From Ornithinicoccus hortensis (GTDB lineage Bacteria; Actinomycetota; Actinomycetes; Actinomycetales; Dermatophilaceae): a DNA stretch of 64,000 bases. Location: the NCBI RefSeq assembly GCF_006716185.1, contig NZ_VFOP01000001.1, positions 2,542,001-2,606,000 on the forward strand, read 5' to 3'. The position numbers were made by a program, and so were the translations under genes. Shown here one piece after another: positions 48,683-58,610 of this stretch. The first letter of the stretch is position 1; each line of letters opens with the position of its first letter. A model generated the notes under the pieces. That model had not been told where the DNA came from, ran no database searches, and was given only the letters and a program-made list of their open reading frames with translations.

Positions 48683-49246
48683 TCAGTCGGTCAACAGTGC
48701 CGTGACGGGGTAGTCGCCCAGCCGGGAACGGCCGTCCAGGAAGCCCAGCTCGAGGACCACCTCGACCCCGACGACACTGCCGCCGCAGCGTTCCACCAGG
48801 TCGCAGGTGGCCGCCGCGGTGCCGCCGGTGGCCAGCACGTCGTCGACGACCAGCACCCGTTGTGCGGGCCGGATCGCGTCCTCGTGGACCTCGACCGTGG
48901 CGCTGCCGTACTCCAGGTCGTAGCTGACCGAGTGGGTCGCGCCGGGCAGCTTGCCCTCCTTGCGGACCAGGGCGAACCCGACCTCCAGCTCGTGCGCCAC
49001 GACGGCGCCGATGATGAAGCCGCGCGCCTCGATGCCGACGACGACGTCGACGCCGCCGCGGTGCCGCCGCACGACGTCCCGGACCACCCGGGTCCGCAGC
49101 GCCGGGTCCAGCAGCACCGGCGTGAAGTCCTTGAACACCACCCCGGGCTCGGGGAAGTCCGGGATGGAACGCAACGCGGCGTCCACGTCGCGGGCCAGCG
49201 ACTCGTCGTGGTGGGACTCCTGTCCCGCCTGGTCGGTGCTCGACAT
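48683..49246 (-). CDS. apt: adenine phosphoribosyltransferase
   Basis: A 187-aa purine salvage enzyme that makes AMP from adenine and PRPP. The PRPP loop is VLVVDDVLATGGTAAA, and VFKDFTPVLLD, VVVGIEARGFIIGA and VRKEGKLPG are conserved. ATG 49246 follows a GAGGAGC site. It lies 22 bp after secF, completing the secDF-apt-rel order. Confidence 0.95.
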   Translation of the reverse strand: MSSTDQAGQESHHDESLARDVDAALRSIPDFPEPGVVFKDFTPVLLDPALRTRVVRDVVRRHRGGVDVVVGIEARGFIIGAVVAHELEVGFALVRKEGKLPGATHSVSYDLEYGSATVEVHEDAIRPAQRVLVVDDVLATGGTAAATCDLVERCGGSVVGVEVVLELGFLDGRSRLGDYPVTALLTD

Positions 49247-49268
49247 CTCGCTCCTCGGCGCGTCCCGC

Positions 49269-50471
49269 TCAGCGCCGGGAGCGGGGGGCCCGCCGCGGCT
49301 GGTTGCGGGGTCCCCGCTGGGCCATCGGGTGGATCTGCCGGCCGGTGGTGCTCGGCTGACCCTCCGCACGGGCCGGGGAGCCGGCTTCCTCGTCCGCGCC
49401 GGTGCCGGCGACGTTGGCCGCGAGCGGGGCACCGACCTCGTCGACCTCCACCTCCGGGTCGGCCTCGACCGCGGGTTCGGGGTCCGGCTCGAGGCGGCGC
49501 TTGCGGGCCACCTTCTTGTCCAGGTCCTTGATCTCCTCCTCGTTCTGGCGCAGGTGCACCAGCAGCGGGGTGGCGATGAAGATCGAGGAGTAGGTGCCGA
49601 CCGCGATTCCGATGAACAACGCGGTGGACAGGTCCAGCAGCGTGCCCGGACCGATGAAGAAGATGCCGACCACCAGGATCGCGGCCACCGGCAGCAGGGC
49701 CACCACAGAGGTGTTGATCGACCGGATCATCGTCTGGTTGACCGCCAGGTTGGCCGCCTCGGCATACGTCTGCCGCTTGGTGTCGAAGGCGTGCTCGGTG
49801 TTCTCCTTGACCTTGTCGAAGACCACGATCGTGTCGTAGATCGAGTAGCCGAGGATGGTCAGGAAGCCGATCATCGACGCCGGGGAGATCTCGATGCCCA
49901 CCAGGGCGTAGATGCCGACGGTGAAGACCACGTCGTGCAGCAGCGCCACGAGCGCCGCGACCGCCATCTTCAGGGTGCGGAAGTAGAACGCCAGGACGAT
50001 GGTGACCAGCAGGAGGAAGACCACGAGGGCCTGGATGGCCTTGGTGGTGACGGTGTCACCCCACGACGGACCCACCAGCGAGCTGGTGACGTTGTCGCCG
50101 GGGACACCGAACTCCTCGGCCAGGGCGGCGGCGCTCTGGTTGGCCTGCTCCGGGGTCATCTCCCCGGTCTGGATCCGGATGGTCTCGGTGCCGATGGTGG
50201 TGGCGGCGACCTCGCCCGAGGAGGGCGCGATCTCGCTGACCACCTCATCGGACCGCGACTCGTAGTCCTCCATCTGGGAGACCCCGCCGACCCGCAGCTC
50301 GGTGCCGCCGGTGAACTCGATGCCGAAGTTGAGCCCCCGGCCGAAGATGCCGAGGAAGGAGACCACGAGCAGGATGCCCGCGATCCCGTACCAGACGTTG
50401 CGGCGGCCGACGACCGCCACCGACCGCTTGCCGGTGAACAGGTCGTTGCCGAGTTGGGCGAAACTGGCCAT
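49269..50471 (-). CDS. secF: protein translocase subunit SecF
   Basis: A 400-aa membrane protein, partner of SecD in proton-driven release of preproteins. It has the N-terminal helix GIAGILLVVSFLGIFGRG, then FGIEFTGGTELRV, followed by five helices containing GYSIYDTIVVFDKVKE. The last 90 residues are a hydrophilic tail rich in Glu and Pro that ends basic. The start shares one base with the secD stop. Confidence 0.95.
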   Translation of the reverse strand: MASFAQLGNDLFTGKRSVAVVGRRNVWYGIAGILLVVSFLGIFGRGLNFGIEFTGGTELRVGGVSQMEDYESRSDEVVSEIAPSSGEVAATTIGTETIRIQTGEMTPEQANQSAAALAEEFGVPGDNVTSSLVGPSWGDTVTTKAIQALVVFLLLVTIVLAFYFRTLKMAVAALVALLHDVVFTVGIYALVGIEISPASMIGFLTILGYSIYDTIVVFDKVKENTEHAFDTKRQTYAEAANLAVNQTMIRSINTSVVALLPVAAILVVGIFFIGPGTLLDLSTALFIGIAVGTYSSIFIATPLLVHLRQNEEEIKDLDKKVARKRRLEPDPEPAVEADPEVEVDEVGAPLAANVAGTGADEEAGSPARAEGQPSTTGRQIHPMAQRGPRNQPRRAPRSRR

Positions 50472-52381
50472 CAGACGATCCCTCCCTCGAGTTCCTCGCG
50501 GGTGTGCCGGGGTTTCTTGGGCTCGGGCGCGGAGAACCTGCCGCGCCCCAGGTAGGTGGACCGTTTGGCACCCAGTCGCTCCGGGTCCATCCCGGACCAC
50601 TTGTGGCCCTGCCCGAAGAACTCGGTGTTGGCCAGGATGCTGACGACCGGGTGGGTGAACATGATGACGACCAACAGGTCGATCACCGTGGTGAGGCCCA
50701 GCGTGAACGCGAAGGCCTTCACCCCGGCCTCGGACAGGAAGTACAGCACGCTGGCGGCGATCAGGTTGACCGCGTCGGAGATGATGATCGTGCCGCGGGC
50801 GCGCCGCCAGCCGGTGTCCACGGCATACCGCAGTGGTCGCCCGGCGCGGACCTCGTCTCTGATCCGTTCGAAGTAGACGATGAAGCTGTCCGCGGTCACA
50901 CCGATCGCCACGATCACACCCGTGACCCCGGCCATGGTGAGTCTGAAGTTGTGGGTCGTGCCGAGCAGTGTGATGGTCCCGTAGGTCAGCGCGGTGGCCA
51001 CGAGGAGCGAGCCGACGGTGACCAGGCCCAGGGCGCGGTACTGCAACAGCGAGTAGATGAAGACCAGCACCAGACCGATGATGCCGGCGATGATGCCCAG
51101 CCGGAGCTGCTCGCCGCCGAGGGTGGGGCTGATCTGCTCGCTGGTCTGGATGGTGAAGGACATCGGCAGCGCACCGAACTTCAGCTGGTTGGCCAGCAGC
51201 TCGGCGGACTCGTTGGTGAAGCCGCCGGCGATGCTCGCGGTGCCGTTCGGGATCGCCTCGTTGACTCCCGGCGCCGAGATCACCTCGCGATCCAGCACGA
51301 TCGCGAACCGGTTGCGAGCGTCCTGCTTGGAGATGGCGGCCAGCCGGGCCGTGATCTCGCGGAACGCCTCGGTGCCCTCGGCGTCGAAGGTGAGGCTGAC
51401 CTGCACCCGACCCGTCGGGCCGGCCTGGCCCATCTCCAGGCCGGAGGACGCGTCGGTCACCGACGCGCCGGTCACCTCGGAGGGGCCGAGGATGAACTTC
51501 TCCAGGCCGCCGGAGGAGCAGGCCACCGTCGCCACGGCGGGGTTCTCGCTGGTCGCGTCGTAGGCGGCCTCCGGGTCCGAGCAGTCCAGGTCCATGAACT
51601 CCTGCTGCAGCTCGGGGGTGACCCAGGCCAGGTCGCTGGCGTCCGTCGGGGTCGGCAGGTCCGTGTCCTCCGGGCCCTCGGTGGACACGGCGTCGTCGGT
51701 GGTCTGCTCGTCGTCGGCGCCGGTGGCCCCGGGGGCATCGGTGGCCGTGGCCTCGTCCGCCGCGTCACCGGCTGCGAGCAGGCCCTCGGGGTAGGCGCCG
51801 TCGGTGACGGTCGCGCCGTCCTCCCCGCTCCCCTCGGGCACGCTCACGGACGGTTCGCCGCCGGTCGCGTCGTCGGTGGCCTCGTCGCCGGTGGCCGCGG
51901 GGTCGTCGGTGGACCCGGTGGGCATCGGCAGCTCACGGGTGGGCGTCGGCGGGGTGGTCTCCATCGGCTGGGTGGCCTGCGCGACCAGGACCGCGCGGAA
52001 CTGCAGCTGGGAGGAGCGGCTCAACGCATCGAGCTGGTCCTGGGTGGGGTTGCCGGGGATCGCCACCGAGATGCTGGTGGCCCCCAGGCGGGACACCTCG
52101 GCCTCGGCGACGCCGTTGCCGTCGATCCGGCGCCGGATGATGTCGATGGCCTGGTCGACCGTCTCGGCACTGATGTCGGCATCGCCCTCCACGACCGGCT
52201 CCAGCACGATCTGGCGTCCGCCGGCCAGGTCCAACCCCAAGAGCGGGGTGAGCTGGCCCGGGGGGTTGCTCCACAGCTTGGCGGCACCGACGCCGCCGAA
52301 GACGAGGGCGATGATGAAGCCCAGGGCGATGATGGTCCTGATCGAGGTGCGGTTACGTCCGCTCTTGGTCTTCTTGGCCAT
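50471..52381 (-). CDS. secD: protein translocase subunit SecD
   Basis: A 636-aa RND-like membrane protein. Helix 1 is near residues 17-34, followed by GLDLAGGRQIVLEP, the head domain and five helices with ATALTYGTITLL and GVTADSFIVYFERIRDEVRAG (the Asp-bearing proton path). Residues 141-250 are an unusual insertion rich in Thr, Asp, Glu, Pro and Gly within the periplasmic part. ATG 52381 follows a GGAG-type site; TTG 52384 is an alternative. Confidence 0.95.
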   Translation of the reverse strand: MAKKTKSGRNRTSIRTIIALGFIIALVFGGVGAAKLWSNPPGQLTPLLGLDLAGGRQIVLEPVVEGDADISAETVDQAIDIIRRRIDGNGVAEAEVSRLGATSISVAIPGNPTQDQLDALSRSSQLQFRAVLVAQATQPMETTPPTPTRELPMPTGSTDDPAATGDEATDDATGGEPSVSVPEGSGEDGATVTDGAYPEGLLAAGDAADEATATDAPGATGADDEQTTDDAVSTEGPEDTDLPTPTDASDLAWVTPELQQEFMDLDCSDPEAAYDATSENPAVATVACSSGGLEKFILGPSEVTGASVTDASSGLEMGQAGPTGRVQVSLTFDAEGTEAFREITARLAAISKQDARNRFAIVLDREVISAPGVNEAIPNGTASIAGGFTNESAELLANQLKFGALPMSFTIQTSEQISPTLGGEQLRLGIIAGIIGLVLVFIYSLLQYRALGLVTVGSLLVATALTYGTITLLGTTHNFRLTMAGVTGVIVAIGVTADSFIVYFERIRDEVRAGRPLRYAVDTGWRRARGTIIISDAVNLIAASVLYFLSEAGVKAFAFTLGLTTVIDLLVVIMFTHPVVSILANTEFFGQGHKWSGMDPERLGAKRSTYLGRGRFSAPEPKKPRHTREELEGGIV

Positions 52382-52388
52382 CAACGCA

Positions 52389-52721
52389 TCACTCCGTGGG
52401 CTCGTTGTCGGTCCCCGCCTGGTCCGACATACCGGCCCGCGGGGAGCGCACGATCGCCCGGCGGTCCCACTCGAGCTGGACTCCGGGGGCGACCTCGAGC
52501 CGGACGACGCCGTCCTCCAACGCCGCGATCCGGCCGTAGAGGCCGGTGCTGGTCATCACCTCGTCGCCGACCTGGAACTCCGACTGCATCTGCTGCATGG
52601 CCTTGGCCTTGCGACGCTGGGAGAAGATCATGTAGGCGATGAGCAGCAGGGGCAGCGCCAGCAGGAGCAGCGTCCCGAAGCCACCCCCCTGCGGCGTGCT
52701 CGCCGCGGCCTGAAACGACAT
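52389..52721 (-). CDS. yajC: preprotein translocase accessory subunit YajC
   Basis: A 110-aa single-pass protein: helix LLLLALPLLLIAYMIFSQRR followed by the cytosolic motif FQVGDEVMTSTGLYGRIAAL. The end carries a 25-residue acidic tail. It starts a yajC-secD-secF unit. TTATAA with AAGGACC precedes the start, one of the most AT-rich spots in this region (52731-52737), likely its -10. Confidence 0.93.
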   Translation of the reverse strand: MSFQAAASTPQGGGFGTLLLLALPLLLIAYMIFSQRRKAKAMQQMQSEFQVGDEVMTSTGLYGRIAALEDGVVRLEVAPGVQLEWDRRAIVRSPRAGMSDQAGTDNEPTE

Positions 52722-52902
52722 GGTGGGTCCTTATAAACGTCCGTTGGAGCAGCACCCGTGGAGGGCCGCCAGGGGCACGCATCACACGGCGTGCACCCGG
52801 GGCAGTCTAGGTGAGCGACCGGGAGCCACCAAAGACGCCCCGCGGTTCGGCGGGTCTGTTGCCCGAATCGTGACCTGCCCGGATGCCGGTGCCCAGGGGC
52901 GG

Positions 52903-54051
52903 TCAGCCGCTGAACCGGCCGACGTCCCCGCTCAGCGGCAGCGTGTCCTGGCTGCCGGCGCCGGCGCCGGGGGAACCCTGCGGCGGGGTCAGGCCCAGGT
53001 GCTGCCAGGCCAGTGGCGAGGCGGCCCGCCCGCGCGGCGTGCGCACCATGAACCCCTCGCGGACCAGGAAGGGCTCGGCCACCGTCTCGACCGTGTCCGG
53101 CTCCTCCCCCACGGCGACCGCCAGGGTGCTCAGCCCGACCGGGCCGCCGCCGAACCGCTGGCACAGGGCCTCCAGGACCGCGCGGTCCAGGCGGTCGAGC
53201 CCCCGGGCGTCCACGTCGAACAGGTCCAGGGCTGCCTCGGCGGCGGGGAGGTCCACGACGTGCCGTCCGTGCACCTGGGCCCAGTCGCGCACCCGCCGCA
53301 GCAGCCGGTTCGCGATCCGGGGTGTGCCGCGGGACCGCGAGGCGATCTGCTCGACGCCGGCCGGGTCGGCCTCGATCTCCAGCAACGTGGCGTTCCGGGT
53401 CAGGATCTTGACCAGGTCCTCGGTGCTGTAGAAGTCGAGGTGTCCGGTGAAGCCGAACCGGTCGCGCAGCGGGGCCGGGAGCAGGCCGGACCGGGTGGTG
53501 GCCCCGACGACGGTGAAGGGTGGGAGCTCCAGCGGGATCGCGGTGGCGCCCGGCCCCTTGCCGACGATCACGTCCACCCGGAAGTCCTCCATCGCCAGGT
53601 AGAGCATCTCCTCCGCGGGCCGGGACATCCGGTGGATCTCGTCGAGGAAGAGCACCTCCCCCTCACTCATCGAGGAGAGCACGGCCGCCAGGTCACCGGC
53701 GTGCTGGATGGCCGGTCCGCTGGTGATCCGGATCGGCTGCTCCAACTCGGCCGCGATGATCATCGCCAGCGTGGTCTTGCCCAGCCCGGGCGGGCCGGAC
53801 AGCAGGACGTGGTCCGGCGGTGCCTGGCGGCGCCGGGCGGCCTCCAGGACCAGGCCCAGCTGGTCGCGGACCCGCTGCTGGCCCGGGAAGTCGGTCAGCC
53901 GGCGGGGCCGCAGCGCCGCCTCGATCCGGCGCTCCTCCTCGCTGGAGTCGGCATCCACCACGCGCGCCGTCGCGTCCAGCGACCCGTCGTCCCAACCGCC
54001 GTCGCTCCCCCACCGGTCGTCGCCGGGGCCCTCCGGCACACCCCCGGTCAC
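52903..54051 (-). CDS. ruvB: Holliday junction branch-migration ATPase RuvB
   Basis: A 382-aa AAA+ motor. Walker A is [14 protein letters not shown], Walker B is [12 protein letters not shown], sensor 1 is [12 protein letters not shown] and the arginine finger sits in PLRDRFG. The N-terminal 45 residues and the C-terminal Gly/Ser-rich 35 residues are extra. GTG overlaps the ruvA stop. It ends the SOS-controlled ruvCAB unit. Confidence 0.96.
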   Translation of the reverse strand: MTGGVPEGPGDDRWGSDGGWDDGSLDATARVVDADSSEEERRIEAALRPRRLTDFPGQQRVRDQLGLVLEAARRRQAPPDHVLLSGPPGLGKTTLAMIIAAELEQPIRITSGPAIQHAGDLAAVLSSMSEGEVLFLDEIHRMSRPAEEMLYLAMEDFRVDVIVGKGPGATAIPLELPPFTVVGATTRSGLLPAPLRDRFGFTGHLDFYSTEDLVKILTRNATLLEIEADPAGVEQIASRSRGTPRIANRLLRRVRDWAQVHGRHVVDLPAAEAALDLFDVDARGLDRLDRAVLEALCQRFGGGPVGLSTLAVAVGEEPDTVETVAEPFLVREGFMVRTPRGRAASPLAWQHLGLTPPQGSPGAGAGSQDTLPLSGDVGRFSG

Positions 54052-54653
54052 CGGCCGAGCTCCCGCAACGCGGCGCGCAACAGCTCGGAGACCTGGGTGG
54101 GCGCGTCCGGACCCGCGGCAACGCGGCCGAGGGCGTCCTCGGCCTGCTTGGCGCTCCAGCCGAGGCCGACCAGCGCCTCCCGCACCTGCTCCTGCGCGGC
54201 GCCCAGGGCGGCGGCTGGGGTGGCTGCCGGGGCACCCTCGGGCTGGTCGACGCCGACCATGATCTTGTCGCGCAGCTCCAGGACGAGCCGCTCGGCACTC
54301 TTCTTGCCGATCCCGGGGACCTTGGTCAGCGCGGCCAGGTCGCCGGTGGAGATGGCCCTGCGGACCTCCTCGGGGGCGTGCACCGACAGCATCGCCAGCG
54401 CGAGCCGGGGTCCCACCCCGGAGACCGTCTGCACCTGCTCGAAGAGGGCGCGACCCTCCGCCCCCGGGAAGCCGTAGAGCGTCAGCGACTCCTCCCGGAC
54501 GACCAGGGTGGTCGCCAGGCGGGCCTCCGTGCCGGTGCGGCACTCCGCCGCGGTGGCCGGGGTGGTGTGGACCTGCAGGCCGACGCCGCCGACCTCGATC
54601 ACCACGTGGTTGAGTCCGACGTGCAGGACGGTGCCTCGCACCGAGGAGATCAT
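54048..54653 (-). CDS. ruvA: Holliday junction DNA helicase subunit RuvA
   Basis: A 201-aa protein. The OB-fold domain starts [20 protein letters not shown], the helix-hairpin-helix motifs are [13 protein letters not shown] and [13 protein letters not shown], and the C-terminal UBA-like domain binds RuvB ([17 protein letters not shown]). ATG overlaps the ruvC stop as ATGA. Confidence 0.96.
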   Translation of the reverse strand: MISSVRGTVLHVGLNHVVIEVGGVGLQVHTTPATAAECRTGTEARLATTLVVREESLTLYGFPGAEGRALFEQVQTVSGVGPRLALAMLSVHAPEEVRRAISTGDLAALTKVPGIGKKSAERLVLELRDKIMVGVDQPEGAPAATPAAALGAAQEQVREALVGLGWSAKQAEDALGRVAAGPDAPTQVSELLRAALRELGR

Positions 54654-55396
54654 CGGGTCGTTCCGTTCTTGCCCTGGGTGGGCCGGTCGGTGGTGGGGCG
54701 CGGTCGCGCCGTCGCGGACGGGGTGGTCGGGGTGGTGGTCCGGGGGTACACGACCCGGCCGGCGACGGCGGCCCCCGCGCGCGTGGAGCTGCCTGGCACC
54801 GGGCGCTGGGCGGAGCGGGCCTGGGCGTGCAACTGGGCCAGCCGGTTCGGGCCGGCCGCGGCGGCCTGCTGCTGGGCCCGCACCATCAGGTCGGAGGCCG
54901 CCGCGGCGTGGCGGCGGTCGTGGGCCTCGCCACGCCATACGTGGCAGATCGCCAGGGCGAGGGCGTCCGCGGCGTCCGCGGGCCGGGGCGCGACGTCCAG
55001 TCCCAGGATCCGGGTGATCATCGAGGTGACCTGGGCCTTGTCGGCCCGACCGTTGCCGCTGACCGACGCCTTCACCTCGGTGGGGGTGTAGAGCGCGAGG
55101 GGCAGCCCCAGCCGGGCGGCGGCCAGCATCGGGACGGCCGAGGCCTGGGCGGTGCCCATGATCCCCTTGATGTTGGCCTTGGCGAAGACCCGCTCGACCG
55201 CGACCGCGTCGGGCCGGTGGTCGGCGAGCCACTGGTCGATCTCGGTCTGCAGGCTGAGCAGGCGTTCCTGCGGGTCGTCCGAGACCGGGGTGCGCACGAC
55301 GCCCACGGCGACCATCCGCAGCGGGCGACCTGCCCGCCCCTCGACCACACCCAGGCCGCAACGGGTCAGGCCCGGGTCGACTCCGAGGACGCGCAC
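54650..55396 (-). CDS. ruvC: crossover junction endodeoxyribonuclease RuvC
   Basis: A 248-aa Holliday junction resolvase. The acidic catalytic residues are in [13 protein letters not shown] (Asp 7), [13 protein letters not shown] (Glu), and [12 protein letters not shown] (Asp pair). Residues from about 175 on form a long basic tail rich in Pro, Thr and Arg, absent from E. coli RuvC. GTG follows a GGGAGG site. A LexA-type operator lies 33 nt upstream. Confidence 0.95.
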   Translation of the reverse strand: MRVLGVDPGLTRCGLGVVEGRAGRPLRMVAVGVVRTPVSDDPQERLLSLQTEIDQWLADHRPDAVAVERVFAKANIKGIMGTAQASAVPMLAAARLGLPLALYTPTEVKASVSGNGRADKAQVTSMITRILGLDVAPRPADAADALALAICHVWRGEAHDRRHAAAASDLMVRAQQQAAAAGPNRLAQLHAQARSAQRPVPGSSTRAGAAVAGRVVYPRTTTPTTPSATARPRPTTDRPTQGKNGTTR

Positions 55397-55428
55397 CTGG
55401 TTGCCTCCCTCGTCCGGCGTTGTCTCCT

Positions 55429-55444
55429 GCGAACACCTGTTCGC
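55429..55444. promoter_or_regulatory. LexA (SOS) operator upstream of ruvCAB
   Basis: GCGAACACCTGTTCGC is a perfect 6-bp dyad (GCGAAC-N4-GTTCGC) in the form of the actinobacterial SOS box TCGAAC-N4-GTTCGA. It lies between ruvC and yebC and reads towards ruvC. Confidence 0.85.
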
Positions 55445-55501
55445 AGGTCACAACGTTACGTCAGCGGGGCCGGAAGACGGCGGCGCGACGCGCCGGGCGG
55501 C

Positions 55502-56260
55502 TCAGTCCTCCTCGTCCAGCTGGGCCAGCACCTCGTCGCTGATGTCGCCGTTGGCGTAGACGTTCTGCACGTCGTCGCAGTCCTCGAGGGCCTCGATCAC
55601 GCGGAACATCTTCTTGGCGCCCTCGAGGTCCAGGGGCACCTCGACGCTGGGCAGGAACTGCTGGTCGGCGGAGTCGTAGTCGATCCCGGCGTCGACGAGC
55701 GCCGTGCGCACGGCCACCATGTCGCCCGCCTCGCTGACGATCTCGTAGGACTCACCGATGTCGGTGACCTCCTCGGCCCCGGAGTCGAGCACCACCTCGA
55801 GGATGTCGTCCTCCGAGCGCCCCTCCTTGGCCACCAGGACCACGCCCTTGCGGTTGAACAGGTAGGACACCGACCCGGAGTCGGCCATGGTCCCGCCGTT
55901 GCGGGTCAGCGCGGTGCGGACCTCCATCACGGCGCGGTTCTTGTTGTCGGTCAGGCACTCGATCAGCAGGGCGACGCCGCCGGGGGCATACCCCTCGTAG
56001 GTCAGCGCCTGCCAGTCCGCACCACCGGCCTCGGCACCGGAGCCGCGCTTGACGGCGCGCTCGATGTTGTCGTTGGGGACGCTGGTCTTCTTGGCCTTCT
56101 GGATCGCGTCGTACAGCGTCGGGTTGCCGGCCGGGTCGCCCCCGCCGGTGCGCGCCGCGACCTCGATGTTCTTGATCAGCTTGGCGAACAGCTTGCCGCG
56201 CTTGGCGTCGATCGCTGCCTTCTTGTGCTTGGTGGTCGCCCATTTGGAATGGCCGCTCAT
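55502..56260 (-). CDS. yebC: YebC/PmpR family protein (translation/transcription factor)
   Basis: A 252-aa protein starting [20 protein letters not shown], the unchanging YebC motif. Later parts include [18 protein letters not shown] and the domain with GPGAVALLIE-like [13 protein letters not shown]. The family helps translation of proline-rich stretches or acts as a regulator. The start shares one base with pdxT. It is in the yebC-ruvCAB order found widely. Confidence 0.95.
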   Translation of the reverse strand: MSGHSKWATTKHKKAAIDAKRGKLFAKLIKNIEVAARTGGGDPAGNPTLYDAIQKAKKTSVPNDNIERAVKRGSGAEAGGADWQALTYEGYAPGGVALLIECLTDNKNRAVMEVRTALTRNGGTMADSGSVSYLFNRKGVVLVAKEGRSEDDILEVVLDSGAEEVTDIGESYEIVSEAGDMVAVRTALVDAGIDYDSADQQFLPSVEVPLDLEGAKKMFRVIEALEDCDDVQNVYANGDISDEVLAQLDEED

Positions 56261-56943
56261 CAGTCTCCCTTGCTCCTGCTGGTGCTCGGTCCGGATCGGT
56301 CCCCGATGCTACCTGCCTGCTCGCGCACCATCTGCACGAACAACTCGTGGACCCGCGCGTCCGGGGTCACCTCGGGGTGGAAGGAGGTGGCCAGGACGGG
56401 TCCCTGGCGGACCATGACGACCCGTTCGGCGCCGTCGTGCTCCACGGTGGCCAGGACCTCGACCCCGGGGCCCACCCGCTCGACCCACGGGGCGCGGATG
56501 AAGACCGCGCGGAAGGGCCCCTCGTCGGCGCGGGGCAGCGCGGCGATCTCCAGGTCGGCCTCGAAGGAGTCGACCTGGCGTCCGAAGGCGTTGCGGCGCA
56601 CCGAGATGTCGAGGGCAGCCAGGCAGCCCTGGTCGGTCCGTCCGTCGAGGACCGCGCTGCCCAGCATGATCATGCCGGCGCAGGACCCGTATGCCGGCAT
56701 GCCCGCCCGCAGGCGCGCGCGCAGCGGCTCGGCCAGGTCGAAGATGCGCAGCAGCCGGTCGATCGTGGTGGACTCACCGCCCGGGAGCACCAGCCCGTCG
56801 ACCTCGGCGAGTTCCTCGGGGCGGCGCACGGTGCGCGCGTCCACACCGAGGGCGTTCAGCACCCGCAGGTGGTCCGCGACGTCTCCCTGGACGGCGAGCA
56901 CCCCGATGCGTGGCCGGGGCGAAGTCACCAGCATGTCCTCCAT
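56260..56943 (-). CDS. pdxT: pyridoxal 5'-phosphate synthase glutaminase subunit
   Basis: A 227-aa class-I glutaminase that feeds ammonia to PdxS. It has [33 protein letters not shown], the nucleophile in [10 protein letters not shown] and the His-Glu in [13 protein letters not shown] 56943 and ATG 56934 are both possible. It is separated from pdxS by 107 bp. Confidence 0.94.
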   Translation of the reverse strand: MEDMLVTSPRPRIGVLAVQGDVADHLRVLNALGVDARTVRRPEELAEVDGLVLPGGESTTIDRLLRIFDLAEPLRARLRAGMPAYGSCAGMIMLGSAVLDGRTDQGCLAALDISVRRNAFGRQVDSFEADLEIAALPRADEGPFRAVFIRAPWVERVGPGVEVLATVEHDGAERVVMVRQGPVLATSFHPEVTPDARVHELFVQMVREQAGSIGDRSGPSTSRSKGD

Positions 56944-57050
56944 CTCATCGGCTCGTCCTGACGAGCCTCGTCAACTCCTGGCGGTCGGACGCCCCCTCCC
57001 GATCCCGGTGAGGGCCGCTGGGCGCCGCGCCGGGTCGGCGGTGCCGGGGC

Positions 57051-57959
57051 CTACCAGCCGCGCTCGGCCAGCCGGTGCGGCTGTGGGATGTCGTCGACGT
57101 TGATCCCGACCATCGCCTCGCCGAGGCCGCGCGAGACCTTGGCGATGACGTCGGGGTCGTCGTGGAAGGTGGTGGCCTTGACGATGGCCGCGGCCCGCTC
57201 GGCCGGGTTGCCCGACTTGAAGATGCCCGACCCGACGAAGACGCCCTCGGCGCCCAGCTGCATCATCATGGCGGCGTCGGCCGGCGTGGCGATGCCCCCG
57301 GCGGTGAACAGCACGACCGGCAGCTTGCCCTGGAGCGCGACCTCCTTGACCAGGTCGTATGGGGCCTGGAGCTCCTTCGCGGCGACGTAGAGCTCGTCCT
57401 CGGACATGCTGGTCAACCGGCGGATCTCGGCCCGGATGGACCGCATGTGGGTGGTCGCGTTGGACACGTCACCGGTGCCGGCCTCGCCCTTGGAGCGGAT
57501 CATCGCCGCGCCCTCGGTGATCCGGCGCAGCGCCTCGCCCAGGTTGGTCGCGCCGCAGACGAAGGGCACGGTGAAGGCCCACTTGTCGATGTGGTTGGCG
57601 TAGTCCGCCGGGGTGAGCACCTCGGACTCGTCGACGTAGTCGACACCGAGGGACTGGAGCACCTGCGCCTCGACGAAGTGTCCGATCCGGGCCTTGGCCA
57701 TCACCGGGATCGACACGGCCTCGATGATGCCGTCGATCATGTCCGGGTCGCTCATCCGGGAGACCCCGCCCTGCGCCCGGATGTCGGCCGGGACCCGCTC
57801 GAGGGCCATGACCGCGACGGCGCCGGCGTCCTCGGCGATCTTGGCCTGCTCGGCGGTGACCACGTCCATGATCACCCCGCCCTTCAACATGTCGGCCATC
57901 CCCCGCTTGACCCGGGTCGTCCCGGCCTGGTGCTGGTCGGTGGTGTCGTGGGTGCTCAT
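57051..57959 (-). CDS. pdxS: pyridoxal 5'-phosphate synthase, lyase subunit
   Basis: A 302-aa TIM-barrel that makes PLP from ribose 5-phosphate, glyceraldehyde 3-phosphate and ammonia. [41 protein letters not shown] and [15 protein letters not shown] are conserved, with the active Lys in PVMAKARIG. The 20-residue start is variable. It lies in the pdxS-pdxT-yebC order. Confidence 0.96.
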   Translation of the reverse strand: MSTHDTTDQHQAGTTRVKRGMADMLKGGVIMDVVTAEQAKIAEDAGAVAVMALERVPADIRAQGGVSRMSDPDMIDGIIEAVSIPVMAKARIGHFVEAQVLQSLGVDYVDESEVLTPADYANHIDKWAFTVPFVCGATNLGEALRRITEGAAMIRSKGEAGTGDVSNATTHMRSIRAEIRRLTSMSEDELYVAAKELQAPYDLVKEVALQGKLPVVLFTAGGIATPADAAMMMQLGAEGVFVGSGIFKSGNPAERAAAIVKATTFHDDPDVIAKVSRGLGEAMVGINVDDIPQPHRLAERGW

Positions 57960-58046
57960 GCTCGTGACGTCCTTCGGTGACAGGGGGTGATCGTGGGCTT
58001 CGTGGGGCGTATGCCGAGTGGCGCCGTTGCGGACGTCCTCGGGTGC

Positions 58047-58610
58047 TCAGTCTACGGCGATCTGGGGCCAGGCATCCTCGAAGGTCACCGGCTGGGGCAT
58101 CCGGGCGTGCCCGGCCAACCGGAACCACCGCACGACCCAGCTGCCGCGCAGCGCGGTCACGTCCCGGACCGCCTCGTTGTGGAAGCGTCGGGCGAGCTGC
58201 ACCCGGACGCCGGCGCCCCGCAACCGGTCGAATCCCTCGACCGCCCCCTCGTCCTCGTGCTCCTGCAGCGTCTCCAGCGTGGTGGACGCGGCCTGCAGCA
58301 CCCCGGTGAGCTCGGACTCGGCCGCGGCGCGCTCGGGGGTCCACGCCCCGCCGGCGCCCATCACCGCGTTGGCCGCGGTCGCCAGCAGCGTGGCCGTGGC
58401 CGGGTCGAGGTGCCCGCCCAGGGCCACCTCGAGCGCGGCGTCGGCCCGGCGGACCAGCTGGGCGTCCAGCGCCGCCGCGGTCGCCTGGATCCGGTGGTGC
58501 AGCCGGTCCAGCCGGACCGCGGTGTAGGACAGGAACCAGCCGACGGCGAGCACCACGGCCAGGATGAGCCCGGCATACATCAGTGCCTCGGTGACCGGGG
58601 AGACCTTCAT
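58047..58610 (-). CDS. LemA-like membrane protein
   Basis: A 187-aa protein with one N-terminal transmembrane helix (EALMYAGLILAVVLAVGWFL), then a helical LemA-type segment: DRLHHRIQATAAALDAQLVRRA, then LTGVLQAASTTLETL. ATG 58610 overlaps the pimA stop. The last 45 residues include aromatic and basic clusters. The placement directly after pimA suggests a link to envelope functions, but no role is shown. Confidence 0.65.
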   Translation of the reverse strand: MKVSPVTEALMYAGLILAVVLAVGWFLSYTAVRLDRLHHRIQATAAALDAQLVRRADAALEVALGGHLDPATATLLATAANAVMGAGGAWTPERAAAESELTGVLQAASTTLETLQEHEDEGAVEGFDRLRGAGVRVQLARRFHNEAVRDVTALRGSWVVRWFRLAGHARMPQPVTFEDAWPQIAVD

